NCBI GenBank assembly: GCA_003389385.1
Contig: QQVM01000004.1
Coordinates: 1 to 64,000, forward strand
Source: Bacteroidota bacterium
GTDB taxonomy: Bacteria > Bacteroidota > Bacteroidia > AKYH767-A > 2013-40CM-41-45
Reading direction: 5' to 3'
DNA: 64,000 bases
Of this stretch, positions 9,235-16,150 are shown piece by piece. Positions within the stretch are counted from its first letter, which is position 1. Each line of letters begins with the position of its first letter. The notes under the pieces are model-generated. The model saw only the letters and a list, made by a program, of their open reading frames with translations. It was not told where the DNA came from and searched no databases. Both the position numbers and the translations under genes were made by a program.

Positions 9235-9654
9235 TTATGCCATGGAAATGAAATGAGGAGGACCTCTTAAAGAAAAAGTGGAATAGAGCCCTGAGGAAAG
9301 GGGTGGAGAACAATCGGGAGGACTGCTACGCTTGATGTTGGAAAACTCGTCCTTTATTACAAATAAATCCGTAAAAACGAAAAGTAAATCGGAATGAATT
9401 TTTGAAAAATCGGGGAAAGAAACAGAAGGATTAAGAATGTAGTTGCCAAAATCAGCCGAATGAACAAAATGCGGTGTATGTCCGTGTTCTTCGCTTTCTT
9501 TGCCATCATCGTGATGGTGGTCAGTATGTTCGCTATGGTGGTGATGTTCAGCTTCCTGTGGTGTGTCGTGATGATGATGCGGTATTACAGAATGAACCAA
9601 CAATAGCGAGTATGCCAGAAAAAGACTGAAAATTATGAGGTGTTTATAACGCAT
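9235..9654 (-). CDS. Small His-rich exported protein, first gene of the efflux operon
   Basis: From the ATG at 9654 the product is 139 aa. It has a hydrophobic N-terminus (HLIIFSLFLAYSLLLVHSVIP) followed by a dense histidine region (HHHH repeated, HTDHHHDD, HGHTPHFVH) at about residues 25-70. The remainder has no recognisable domain. An upstream in-frame ATG at 9681 would add nine residues but lies beyond the promoter -7 element (9661-9668), so 9654 is preferred. His-rich leaders like this are typical metal-binding periplasmic or membrane proteins; a sensor or buffer role is inferred. The 94-base gap to the methyltransferase has no obvious terminator. Confidence 0.75.
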   Translation of the reverse strand: MRYKHLIIFSLFLAYSLLLVHSVIPHHHHDTPQEAEHHHHSEHTDHHHDDGKESEEHGHTPHFVHSADFGNYILNPSVSFPDFSKIHSDLLFVFTDLFVIKDEFSNIKRSSPPDCSPPLSSGLYSTFSLRGPPHFISMA

Positions 9655-9660
9655 CAGGTG

Positions 9661-9668
9661 CAAAGGTA
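9661..9668 (-). promoter_or_regulatory. Promoter -7 element of the efflux operon
   Basis: The minus strand reads TACCTTTG, an exact match to the Bacteroidota TAnnTTTG element. It ends only six bases before the ATG at 9654, so the transcript would be leaderless or nearly so. The same sequence serves the di-heme operon at 12660-12667. Confidence 0.6.
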
Positions 9669-9770
9669 AAGAAAATTTCAATCTAAAAATCTAAACTGAA
9701 ACAAAATCTTTCTTTCGGTTTGGTTATAAAGAGAGGGATATGGCTTGTGTAAGCGTTTCATGGGGTAATT

Positions 9771-11018
9771 TTAAAAATAAGTTGAAAATCCGAATTGAAT
9801 TACTCCTGTATTTGCTGGTGGATTGCCAAACAAATCGGTATGTTGCTCAAAGCGATAATTGAAACGCAAAACAGTTGTCCCAACTGGTCTGAATGCGATA
9901 GTCGGAACGATAGCCCAAACGTCATCACCTATGTTTCCATCTGTTTCCTTAAACCTTCCCTGATTATAGTCCGCATATTCAAGGCGAACCCCTAAATTAA
10001 GTTTGGCACTTTCCCAACCAAGCATTTTCTTTTGTAAAACTGTTCCGATAATATCAATGTAACCACCTAACTGCTGTGTTCCATATTGCTGCGTGTAGGT
10101 ATCGGGAACATCAACAAAAACTTTTACCAGTTCTCCTGTAAAGGTTAATCGGTCTTTAAAAACAGAGGTATTAAAATCAACTGCCAGAACGCTTGCATTT
10201 CTTTTGTTGTCAATAACTAAACCATCGTCTTTCCATTTGTTGTAAACGCCTGTCATATACGAAAGTCCTAATTCACCTATTTTACGATTGCGGATAGCCA
10301 GTTTACCTGTAAACATTGGCAGTCCGCTATTGCTTTCTTCAAAGCGTTCAGGATTTTTCTTTCCGGCAGCAAGTGAAGTCCTGCCTTCGGGATTGGAAAT
10401 AATATTATCGTCAAATCCGTTGGTCAGGTATGCTTCATAACCCATAATCCAATTATTAGCAAAATATTTTCCGTGCAGCCCGAAACCTGCGTTTGAAAGT
10501 GTTGAAGGAATAATAGTAGTTGCTGAAATCGGTCGGTCAATAAAATCCCATCTTGGCCCATCGTGGTTTTGGTTAAATGCCCCGATGGGGTTCATAATAA
10601 TTCCACCTCTTAAATTGAGCAAAGGATGAAATTCAATATCCATTGCTGCAAATTCAATATTTATTTCTTTTGTGCCGTCTTCAAATTCCAGTTCCGAAAG
10701 GAACTTGATTTTTTTAGCAATGGTGGAAGAAAAAAACAAAGTGAAACGCCTTGCCTGAAAAGAAAACCCATCTGAAACTCCATCTGTGGCCGCATACTGT
10801 GTATTAGCTTCCAGATAACCACCAATGGCAATGGGTAATTTCCCTGCTGTTAAAAACGGTCGGTTGTAAACTGCATCCATATTCAGCTTTTGTTTGGAAG
10901 TATCGGCAGGGATGCGTTGAAAAAAGTTCGTGGTGTCGGTTTGTGCAAAGGCATTGAATGTGCAGATAAAGCCCAATATTGCAAATGCGATTTTATAGAT
11001 AGATGTAGATGTTTTCAT
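9771..11018 (-). CDS. Outer-membrane porin (phosphate-selective porin O/P-like)
   Basis: This 415-aa protein has a signal peptide (residues 1-25, ending AFA-Q). The body consists of alternating beta-strand sequence ending in aromatic FGFSTYF, as expected for an outer-membrane barrel. Features such as GGYLEANTQYA, FSSTIAKKIKFLSELEFEDG and a final FRFNYRFEQHTDLFG resemble the OprO/OprP-like porins of Bacteroidota. It overlaps the Rieske gene by 26 bases and would be co-transcribed with it and the di-heme protein. The solute is unknown. Confidence 0.75.
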   Translation of the reverse strand: MKTSTSIYKIAFAILGFICTFNAFAQTDTTNFFQRIPADTSKQKLNMDAVYNRPFLTAGKLPIAIGGYLEANTQYAATDGVSDGFSFQARRFTLFFSSTIAKKIKFLSELEFEDGTKEINIEFAAMDIEFHPLLNLRGGIIMNPIGAFNQNHDGPRWDFIDRPISATTIIPSTLSNAGFGLHGKYFANNWIMGYEAYLTNGFDDNIISNPEGRTSLAAGKKNPERFEESNSGLPMFTGKLAIRNRKIGELGLSYMTGVYNKWKDDGLVIDNKRNASVLAVDFNTSVFKDRLTFTGELVKVFVDVPDTYTQQYGTQQLGGYIDIIGTVLQKKMLGWESAKLNLGVRLEYADYNQGRFKETDGNIGDDVWAIVPTIAFRPVGTTVLRFNYRFEQHTDLFGNPPANTGVIQFGFSTYF

Positions 11019-11433
11019 TGTCTGTTGAAGTTTTAAATGTTTTTAGATTTTGTTCGGCAGGCGGATTTTGCACTACACCTTTATTGGTGAACTCGCTACC
11101 GTGACAAGGACAAACCAAAAAATTTCCTTGTGGTTGCAATTCGCAACCTTTATGTGTGCATTGGAGAAGCATAGCGGAATATTCGTTTTCTTCAATTTTG
11201 TAAACGCCAATGGGATAACCGAATTTTTCAGTTCTCACTAAAACAAATCTTCTTTCCGTAATCTTTTCTTTTTCAGTTTTCAGGAACTCTGTTTTTTTAA
11301 TCAATATCCGATTTTCCTCAAAAGTGGTTTGAGCAAAATAGTTAGTGCTTGCACAACTTTGAAGCAATGCCATAAATGCCGTTCCCCCAATGCAGGCAAA
11401 GCCACAGGTTTTAATAAATTCTTTCCTGTCCAT
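10993..11433 (-). CDS. Rieske [2Fe-2S] protein, exported
   Basis: This 146-aa protein has the two Rieske ligand boxes, CTHKGC (about 92-97) and CPCHGS (about 108-113). Together they supply the two Cys and two His ligands plus the disulphide cysteines. The N-terminus (MDRKEFIKTCGFACIGGTAFMALLQSC) looks like a membrane or lipoprotein export signal, placing the cluster outside the cytoplasm. It sits between the di-heme protein (3-base gap) and the porin (26-base overlap). Electron transfer to or from the di-heme protein is inferred from the shared operon. Confidence 0.9.
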   Translation of the reverse strand: MDRKEFIKTCGFACIGGTAFMALLQSCASTNYFAQTTFEENRILIKKTEFLKTEKEKITERRFVLVRTEKFGYPIGVYKIEENEYSAMLLQCTHKGCELQPQGNFLVCPCHGSEFTNKGVVQNPPAEQNLKTFKTSTDNENIYIYL

Positions 11434-11436
11434 TGC

Positions 11437-12636
11437 TTACAATGATTTTAGGAATTTGAGTAATGCTTCCTTTTCCTGTGGTGAAAGATTTTGATAAAGT
11501 GTTTTGCTGTTTGTTGCTTCTCCTCCGTGCAACAAAATGGCTTCTTCAATACTTTTTGCCCTGCCATCGTGCATTAAAAAATATTGCCCGCCTTGCGAAT
11601 TGGGTGAAAGACCCAAGCCCCAAAGCGGTGGCGTTCTCCATTCCGAAGTTTTTGCATTTCCTTCTGTATATCCATCGTCTAACTGGCTTCCCATATCGTG
11701 CAAAAGTAAATCGGTGTATGGGTGAAACTCTTTGTATGATAATGTTGCAATAGGAGAATAGTCCGTTTTTAATGTGGGTTTATGACAGGAAGCACAATTA
11801 ATTTGATTGAAAATATTTTTTCCCTGAATTACTTCAGCATCGTTCTGATTTCTTTGAACAGGAGCTTTTAATGTTTGCAGATAAAACACCACATTATTTA
11901 AGGTTTGTGTAGAAACTTCGGGGTCAATTTCCAAACCTGTATGGGTATCAAAAGGACTATAAAGCGATGTAATGCCAATGTCCTCATTATAGGCGTTTAC
12001 GGTTTGATGCAATAAATTAAATGCAGCCGCTTTCTTGCCGAAGCGCCCAATGTATTTTCCGTTTTGTGTAATGGCGTTTTGATGTGGAATGATATAAGAA
12101 GGAATATTTATCCAGTTCGTAACACCTGAAATTCCATCGCCATTTGCATCGTTTGGGTCAGCCATAGCTAAAATATCCGCATCGGAAACGAAAGCCAAAA
12201 AACCTAAACCTGTTACCGCAGGCGGAGTGAATTTTGAAAAAGTTGCCCCTGACGGAATTTGTTCGGGAGAAAATCCGGGTATTGCCCGATTTTGTAATTG
12301 AGGGCCGCCAAAGTTCAAAAATTGGTTGCCTGTGCTGTCTGTTTGCCCAAAGCGGGTAAGGGTTGTAAACGGATGTCCTTTGCCGTCTCCTGAGTGACAA
12401 CTGATACAACTTGTGGCAACGAATATGCTCCCCAATCCTGTTTCTGTTGTAAAAGTTTCGCTAAAGGCAGCATCACCTTTCAAGAATAGAGAGAGTTGGG
12501 CAGAAGTTAATCCGTCCATCGGGCCGTCTAAAACTTCATCGTCTTTAGGTTCGGGCGGTAACATCTTTTCACAAGATACTATTGCGATAATTGCAAAAAG
12601 CATTACTGTAAATACAAGAAGTCGCTTATTTTTCAT
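11437..12636 (-). CDS. Di-heme c-type cytochrome, DUF1111/MauG-like thiol oxidoreductase family
   Basis: The protein (399 aa from the ATG at 12636) has a signal or lipoprotein sequence (LFAIIAIVSCE). It carries two CxxCH heme sites: CISCHSGDGKGHP at about residue 84 and CASCHKP at about 282. The spacing and motifs such as FNQINCASCH and a final LSPQEKEALLKFLKSL match the di-heme oxidoreductase (DUF1111) family, related to MauG and cytochrome c peroxidases. A GTG or ATG further upstream (to 12660) would overlap the promoter -7 element, so 12636 is chosen. The substrate is not predictable. It is the first gene of the operon with the Rieske protein and porin. Confidence 0.88.
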   Translation of the reverse strand: MKNKRLLVFTVMLFAIIAIVSCEKMLPPEPKDDEVLDGPMDGLTSAQLSLFLKGDAAFSETFTTETGLGSIFVATSCISCHSGDGKGHPFTTLTRFGQTDSTGNQFLNFGGPQLQNRAIPGFSPEQIPSGATFSKFTPPAVTGLGFLAFVSDADILAMADPNDANGDGISGVTNWINIPSYIIPHQNAITQNGKYIGRFGKKAAAFNLLHQTVNAYNEDIGITSLYSPFDTHTGLEIDPEVSTQTLNNVVFYLQTLKAPVQRNQNDAEVIQGKNIFNQINCASCHKPTLKTDYSPIATLSYKEFHPYTDLLLHDMGSQLDDGYTEGNAKTSEWRTPPLWGLGLSPNSQGGQYFLMHDGRAKSIEEAILLHGGEATNSKTLYQNLSPQEKEALLKFLKSL

Positions 12637-12659
12637 TGTTCTAAATTTTGATTTCAGCA

Positions 12660-12691
12660 CAAAGGTAAAAATAAATTTGAATTACCAAATT
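12660..12691 (-). promoter_or_regulatory. Promoter and overlapping inverted repeat for the di-heme/Rieske/porin operon
   Basis: The minus strand shows TTG (12686-12688), an 18-base spacer and TACCTTTG (12660-12667), a good Bacteroidota promoter. An inverted repeat AATTTG-N6-CAAATT (12674-12691) covers the -33 side. It has the same 6-base spacer as the second repeat at 12696-12715. Binding of the adjacent DtxR-type regulator here is inferred. Confidence 0.55.
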
Positions 12692-12695
12692 AAAT

Positions 12696-12715
12696 AAATT
12701 AGATAGCCCTAATTT
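12696..12715. promoter_or_regulatory. Probable DtxR/MntR-type operator
   Basis: The sequence is AAATTAG-ATAGCC-CTAATTT, perfect 7-base arms around a 6-base spacer. Its core TTAGATAGCCCTAA resembles the DtxR consensus TTAGGTTAGCCTAA. It lies upstream of the divergent regulator gene at 12760, 23 bases centre to centre from the inverted repeat at 12674-12691. Autoregulation is inferred. Confidence 0.6.
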
Positions 12716-12735
12716 AATTCATTAGATGAAATGTG

Positions 12736-12743
12736 TATCTTTG
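12736..12743 (+). promoter_or_regulatory. Promoter -7 element of the DtxR-type gene
   Basis: TATCTTTG is an exact TAnnTTTG match, 16 bases before the ATG at 12760. The transcript leader would be about ten bases. No clear TTG is seen at -33, where the operator at 12696-12715 lies. Confidence 0.55.
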
Positions 12744-12759
12744 TCAAAAAATTCAATAA

Positions 12760-13413
12760 ATGCATTCATTAACGGAAGAAAACTATTTGAAAGCCATTTA
12801 TCGCCTTTCTCAAAAGGGTTTAGATAAGATCACTCCTACTGCTTTAGCGGAAGAAATGAGCATAAATGCCGCATCGGTAGTAGATATGATAAGAAAGTTG
12901 TCTGATAAGAAACTGATTAATTACGATAAACAGAAAGGGGCAAAACTCACGGCACAGGGAAATAAAATTGCCCTTGATATAGTTCGGAAACATCGCCTTT
13001 GGGAAGTTTTCCTGTTAGAGAAATTGGGTTATTCCTGGGATGTTGTTCACGAAATAGCAGAACAGTTGGAACATATCAAGCACGAAGAATTGGCAGACCG
13101 ATTGGATAAGTTTTTAGGTTATCCTGAATATGACCCGCACGGAGACCCGATACCCAATGCAAAAGGAGAAATACCATCAATAGCAAATACTTTATTGTCT
13201 GAAATTGAAGTCGGCAAAACTTGTCAGGTTACTGCTGTGAAAGATACTTCGGCTGTTTTTCTTCAATACTTGGAGCAACTGTCTATAAAGATTGGAACGA
13301 AAATAAAAGTCCTTGAAAAAATTCCGTTTGATGCGTCAATGGCTGTTCAAATTGAAAAAGATGTCAAAACAACGGTGTCTAAAAAGTTTGCCGAAAGCTT
13401 GTTCGTCAGTTGA
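12760..13413 (+). CDS. DtxR/MntR-family metal-dependent transcriptional regulator
   Basis: This is a 217-aa cytoplasmic repressor that binds operators when loaded with Fe(II) or Mn(II). The N-terminal winged helix (about 1-62, SLTEENYLKAIYRLSQKG...TALAEEMSINAASVVDMIRKLSDKKLINYDK) is followed by the metal-binding and dimerisation region (about 63-140, with EVFLLEKLGYSWDVVHEIAEQLEHIKHEELADRLDKFLGYPEYDPHGDPIP). A FeoA-like SH3 domain follows (about 148-217). The full three-domain layout places it nearer DtxR/IdeR than short MntR. It is divergent from the di-heme operon and ends where flanking repeat copy B begins. It probably controls the divergent operon and perhaps the efflux operon. Confidence 0.93.
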   Translation: MHSLTEENYLKAIYRLSQKGLDKITPTALAEEMSINAASVVDMIRKLSDKKLINYDKQKGAKLTAQGNKIALDIVRKHRLWEVFLLEKLGYSWDVVHEIAEQLEHIKHEELADRLDKFLGYPEYDPHGDPIPNAKGEIPSIANTLLSEIEVGKTCQVTAVKDTSAVFLQYLEQLSIKIGTKIKVLEKIPFDASMAVQIEKDVKTTVSKKFAESLFVS

Positions 13414-13640
13414 GCGAGGGAAAATTTTTGGGCGCGTGTTTTTGTATGTGGGAGGGGTTTAGCTCTTTTGCAGGTGGTGCGAAGCAAAATTTTTTAATGC
13501 GTATTTTTTCCTACGCATAAAAAAATTTAACCTGCAAATGTGCTAAACGAAGCGTGGGTCAAAAACCGTGACAAAAAATTGAAGGTGGGCTTGTTTCTTT
13601 TTCCTTTTTAAAGTGCGGTGGGGCAAAAATTAAATCTTTC
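13413..13640. repeat. Palindromic flanking repeat, copy B (right end of metal module)
   Basis: The order is AGCGAGGGAA (13413-13422), then a 90-base palindrome with outer arms TTTAGCTCTTTTGCAGGT (13458-13475) and ACCTGCAAATGTGCTAAA (13530-13547). Nested inside is a second hairpin whose arms include TGCGTA and TACGCA. GCGTGGGTCAAAAA and TGACAAAAA (to 13578) follow, and then CAAAAATTAAATCTTTC (13624-13640), the exact inverse of 1265-1281 in copy A. The core matches copy A in direct orientation. It is not coding. Confidence 0.6.
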
Positions 13641-13750
13641 TTGGGTCGGACTGTGTGTCGCCCGTTTTTCTGTCTGCCCGAAATGTTTTTAGCTTGTCTG
13701 TCCTGTTAATATTTCACTGTCATTGTCAAGGTAGGCACGTCCTACCATTG

Positions 13751-13887
13751 GCGGTAACGTTCCCACGCTTGGCGTTCGTGCGGGATTTCGGAGCACAAAA
13801 CTGTCAACCCAGCACTAAAGCACAATTGGAAAACTGAACTTGAATGTAACCACGTCACCCCGCATGACGCCAAACGTGTGTTATAGC
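13751..13887. repeat. attC-like imperfect palindrome, site 2
   Basis: The left inner arm CACGCTTGGCGTTCGTGCGGG (13764-13784) pairs with CCCGCATGACGCCAAACGTG (13858-13877) with few mismatches and one bulge. The outer boxes are GCGGTAAC (13751-13758) and GTTATAGC (13880-13887), and the loop is about 73 bases. The TAA stop of the 184-aa cassette gene lies inside the right outer box, a compactness typical of integron cassettes. Confidence 0.6.
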
Positions 13888-14435
13888 CAGTTTTTCTTGA
13901 AGTCGTCACGTGTTTCGTTAAGTTTGTCACTGAATTTTTCGTTGTCTAAAGTTACGTATTTGTCGAGGTTGTAAGAATGTAATTTGTCCCAGAATTTTTG
14001 TTGGTCAAAGTTTGGTTTTACTTTATACTCGTCATATAGTTTATGTGAAAATGAAAACAATTTGTTTCTGTTTCGTAATGTCGTAATTGTCGTTTGAGTG
14101 TCTACTGATTTATAGACTTTTACTTTGTCTAAACCCTTACGTTTGATTAAGAAGTAGTCTGAATGAATGAATACATTAATACTGTCGTCTTGCGATTTGA
14201 ACGCTGGCTTAGTCGCAAAACTTTCCATATTTATTTGTAGTTTTTTCGCAGGTATGTGTCCGAATATTTGTCCGCCTTTTTGAAAGAAATATTCAACTTC
14301 AATTATTGTGTCAGAATAAGTCAAGTAGCAAATGGTAAAAGGAAGTTTTTGTCCTTTGTAAATTCCTTTTTCCAACGTCTGTCCAAGCGAAATTGTCGTC
14401 CAAAAAATTGCTAATAATAAAAGTATCTGTCTCAT
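13881..14435 (-). CDS. Hypothetical exported protein (cassette gene)
   Basis: This 184-aa protein has a clear signal peptide (MRQILLLLAIFWTTISLGQ). The mature part is mostly charged and beta-rich, ending in KKNWL, with no family I recognise. The gene fits exactly between attC-like site 1 (14457-14532, 21 bases upstream of the ATG) and site 2, whose outer box contains its stop codon. It reads in the same direction as the recombinase. The leader motif TTAGGACGAC (minus strand, 14442-14451) precedes it, as for the 275-aa cassette gene. I call it a gene cassette; its function is unknown. Confidence 0.75.
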   Translation of the reverse strand: MRQILLLLAIFWTTISLGQTLEKGIYKGQKLPFTICYLTYSDTIIEVEYFFQKGGQIFGHIPAKKLQINMESFATKPAFKSQDDSINVFIHSDYFLIKRKGLDKVKVYKSVDTQTTITTLRNRNKLFSFSHKLYDEYKVKPNFDQQKFWDKLHSYNLDKYVTLDNEKFSDKLNETRDDFKKNWL

Positions 14436-14441
14436 TTTCGT

Positions 14442-14451
14442 GTCGTCCTAA
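14442..14451 (-). promoter_or_regulatory. Shared cassette leader motif (TTAGGACGAC on minus)
   Basis: The minus strand reads TTAGGACGAC seven bases before the ATG at 14435. It matches nine of ten bases of the motif at 1006-1015. The AGGA core could act as a ribosome binding site at a short distance. Confidence 0.4.
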
Positions 14452-14456
14452 AATTG

Positions 14457-14532
14457 GCTATAACTTATTTATTTCCCCCGTTGATGTTCATGCATAACCA
14501 GTAACAACGGGGATCTGTATGTCTGTTATGGC
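14457..14532. repeat. attC-like palindrome, site 1 (recombinase-proximal)
   Basis: The outer boxes GCTATAAC (14457-14464) and GTTATGGC (14525-14532) pair at seven of eight positions. The inner arms CCCCGTTG (14476-14483) and CAACGGGG (14505-14512) pair perfectly, with spacers of 11 and 12 bases and a 21-base loop. The R-L-loop-L-R geometry and 76-base length are those of an integron attC site. It lies 63 bases beyond the recombinase stop codon. Function is inferred. Confidence 0.65.
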
Positions 14533-14594
14533 GTCTAATATTGTTGAGATTCAACATTCGGTGCTGGGGATTTGGGTGTGAGTGTTGTGGGTAA

Positions 14595-15641
14595 TTAGAT
14601 ACTCATGTCCTCGAATGGACTCCTGATCTCGCTGATTTTTTTCTTGCTCACGTGTGTATAAATCTCTGTCGTCCTCGAACTCTTGTGTCCTAACAATTCC
14701 TGTATATACCTCAAGTCCGTACCTGCTTCCATCAAATGCGTGGCATAACTGTGCCTTAACCAATGCAAAGTCGCTGGCTTGCGTATCCCGCTCTTCTTCC
14801 GCGCACGGTGAAAAACATTCTCCAAACTGCGCTCCGAATATCTGTTGCCTGGCTTGTCGCCTTCAAATAAATACGTTTCGGGCCTGTACATCTTGTAGTA
14901 TTCTCTTAACTGATCTATCATCTTCTCCGGCAAGGGCGCTATCCTGTCTTTCCTGCCCTTGGCCTGTCGTATCACCAATACATTGCGTGTGCTGTCTACG
15001 TCATGCAACTTCAACGATAATAACTCTCCGCGCCTCAAACCGCAACAATAAATTAAACTCAGCATGGCCCGGTGCTTCACATTGAACGAGGCTCTCAACA
15101 AAGCCTGAACTTCTTCCTTGCTCAATACATTGGGCAATTTACGATCTTTTTTGGGCAATACAATCTTGTCCAGATTTATTTTTCTATCTGCAATCCTCGA
15201 GAAATAATGCTTGATCGCATTGATCATCATCCTTTGCCAACTGATTGACAAATTCCCCTGATGCGCATAGCGGTGAAAAAATTTCAATACCTCTTCGTCT
15301 GTGATGTCCCTGGATTCCCGATTCGGAAATCCGTCTAAAAATATTTTCAATGCTTGTGTATAACTCTCCACAGTAGATTTACTGTAACGCGATGCCTCCA
15401 GATATTTTCGGAAGTCTTCAAGCTCTAACTCTTGCTTACTGGGTGGCTTTGGTGGCAAACCAAAAATCTCCCTAAGCCTGGCCTGGTTCTGCTTGTTGTC
15501 CGGAACAATCCAGCCCGACAACTCTTCACTCCAGACACATCGATTTATTTTTCTGAGTTCGCCACTGATTTTTCCGTTTCTCTCAAACTGAAGTAATATC
15601 CAGTCACGGTCATTTACCTTAACTTTTTTTGCTCTGAACAT
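14595..15641 (-). CDS. Tyrosine recombinase, Xer/integron-integrase-like
   Basis: This 348-aa site-specific recombinase has an N-terminal region (1-60) common in Bacteroidota phage-type integrases. A SAM-like core-binding domain (about 70-160) and the catalytic domain (about 170-340) follow. The catalytic set is complete: R in CGLRRGELL, K in QAKGRKDR, HxxR in LHWLRHSYATHL, H in LLGHKSS and the nucleophile Y in TEIYTHV. SGIRKPATLHWLRHSYATHL is close to the IntI patch, but the extra IntI-specific insertion just before it is not evident. The cassette-like genes and palindromic sites lie beyond its 3' end in the same orientation. That is the arrangement of so-called inverted integrons. It probably catalyses cassette exchange, but ordinary Xer-like integration cannot be excluded. 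Confidence 0.9.
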   Translation of the reverse strand: MFRAKKVKVNDRDWILLQFERNGKISGELRKINRCVWSEELSGWIVPDNKQNQARLREIFGLPPKPPSKQELELEDFRKYLEASRYSKSTVESYTQALKIFLDGFPNRESRDITDEEVLKFFHRYAHQGNLSISWQRMMINAIKHYFSRIADRKINLDKIVLPKKDRKLPNVLSKEEVQALLRASFNVKHRAMLSLIYCCGLRRGELLSLKLHDVDSTRNVLVIRQAKGRKDRIAPLPEKMIDQLREYYKMYRPETYLFEGDKPGNRYSERSLENVFHRARKKSGIRKPATLHWLRHSYATHLMEAGTDLRYIQELLGHKSSRTTEIYTHVSKKKISEIRSPFEDMSI

Positions 15642-15692
15642 GGCATAAAATTAATCTGCCTTGTTCTCTCTTTGAATAAGTTATTAAAGATA

Positions 15693-15706
15693 CCGCATTC
15701 ATGCGG
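15693..15706 (-). terminator. Short hairpin between the SRPBCC gene and the recombinase
   Basis: CCGCAT-TC-ATGCGG is a perfect 6-bp stem. It lies 7 bases past the stop of the SRPBCC gene on the minus strand and is followed there by TATCTTTA, a weak T-tract that is also one base from a -7 promoter element for the recombinase. Either role is possible. Confidence 0.35.
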
Positions 15707-15712
15707 GTGAAT

Positions 15713-16150
15713 CTATGTCCTGTATCCCGGGCTACCAAAAGCTTCTCCCTTGCCGGTCTGACAGTATTGCCTCAAACTCTCAAGATATTTTCCCCAGCTG
15801 AAATTGCACATGGCGTAATAATCATCCTGCTCATTCCATCCATCATGCAGAAACTTCAGTCTGGTTTTGCCTTCATGATCTTCCAGCTTGAAACTGAAAC
15901 GATGCCCTTTCCATCCGTGCGGACTCTCAACGCATTCCCAGTCTGCTTGCTTCCCGGCATGTCCGCCAATCACTTTCATGTCGGGTCCGCCCATGTCTCC
16001 AAACCTGAACCGGATGATGCCTCCCGGTTCAGCACGTCCTTCCGTTTGAATCGTCCACCAGTTGCGCAATCCTTCCAGACTAGTGATGGCTTCATAGACT
16101 TTTTCCCTGGACGCTGAGATGTGAAGTAAATGTCGTATCTGGTATTTCAT
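15713..16150 (-). CDS. SRPBCC / AHSA1-like (START-fold) domain protein
   Basis: This is a 145-aa single-domain cytoplasmic protein with a hydrophobic ligand-binding helix-grip fold. The family pattern is visible: an N-terminal strand (QIRHLLHISASREKVYEAITSLEGLRNWW), a central beta-sheet (RFRFGDMGGPDMKV, ADWECVESPHGWKGHRFSFKLE) and a C-terminal helix (NFSWGKYLESLRQYCQTGKG). Length is normal. The ligand is unknown. It lies on the non-array side of the recombinase and looks chromosomal. Confidence 0.85.
   Translation of the reverse strand: MKYQIRHLLHISASREKVYEAITSLEGLRNWWTIQTEGRAEPGGIIRFRFGDMGGPDMKVIGGHAGKQADWECVESPHGWKGHRFSFKLEDHEGKTRLKFLHDGWNEQDDYYAMCNFSWGKYLESLRQYCQTGKGEAFGSPGYRT

Noticed and set aside
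12637-12660. Longer start for the di-heme cytochrome (to 12660)
   Set aside because: It would place the start codon on the -7 promoter element and lengthen the signal sequence unnaturally.
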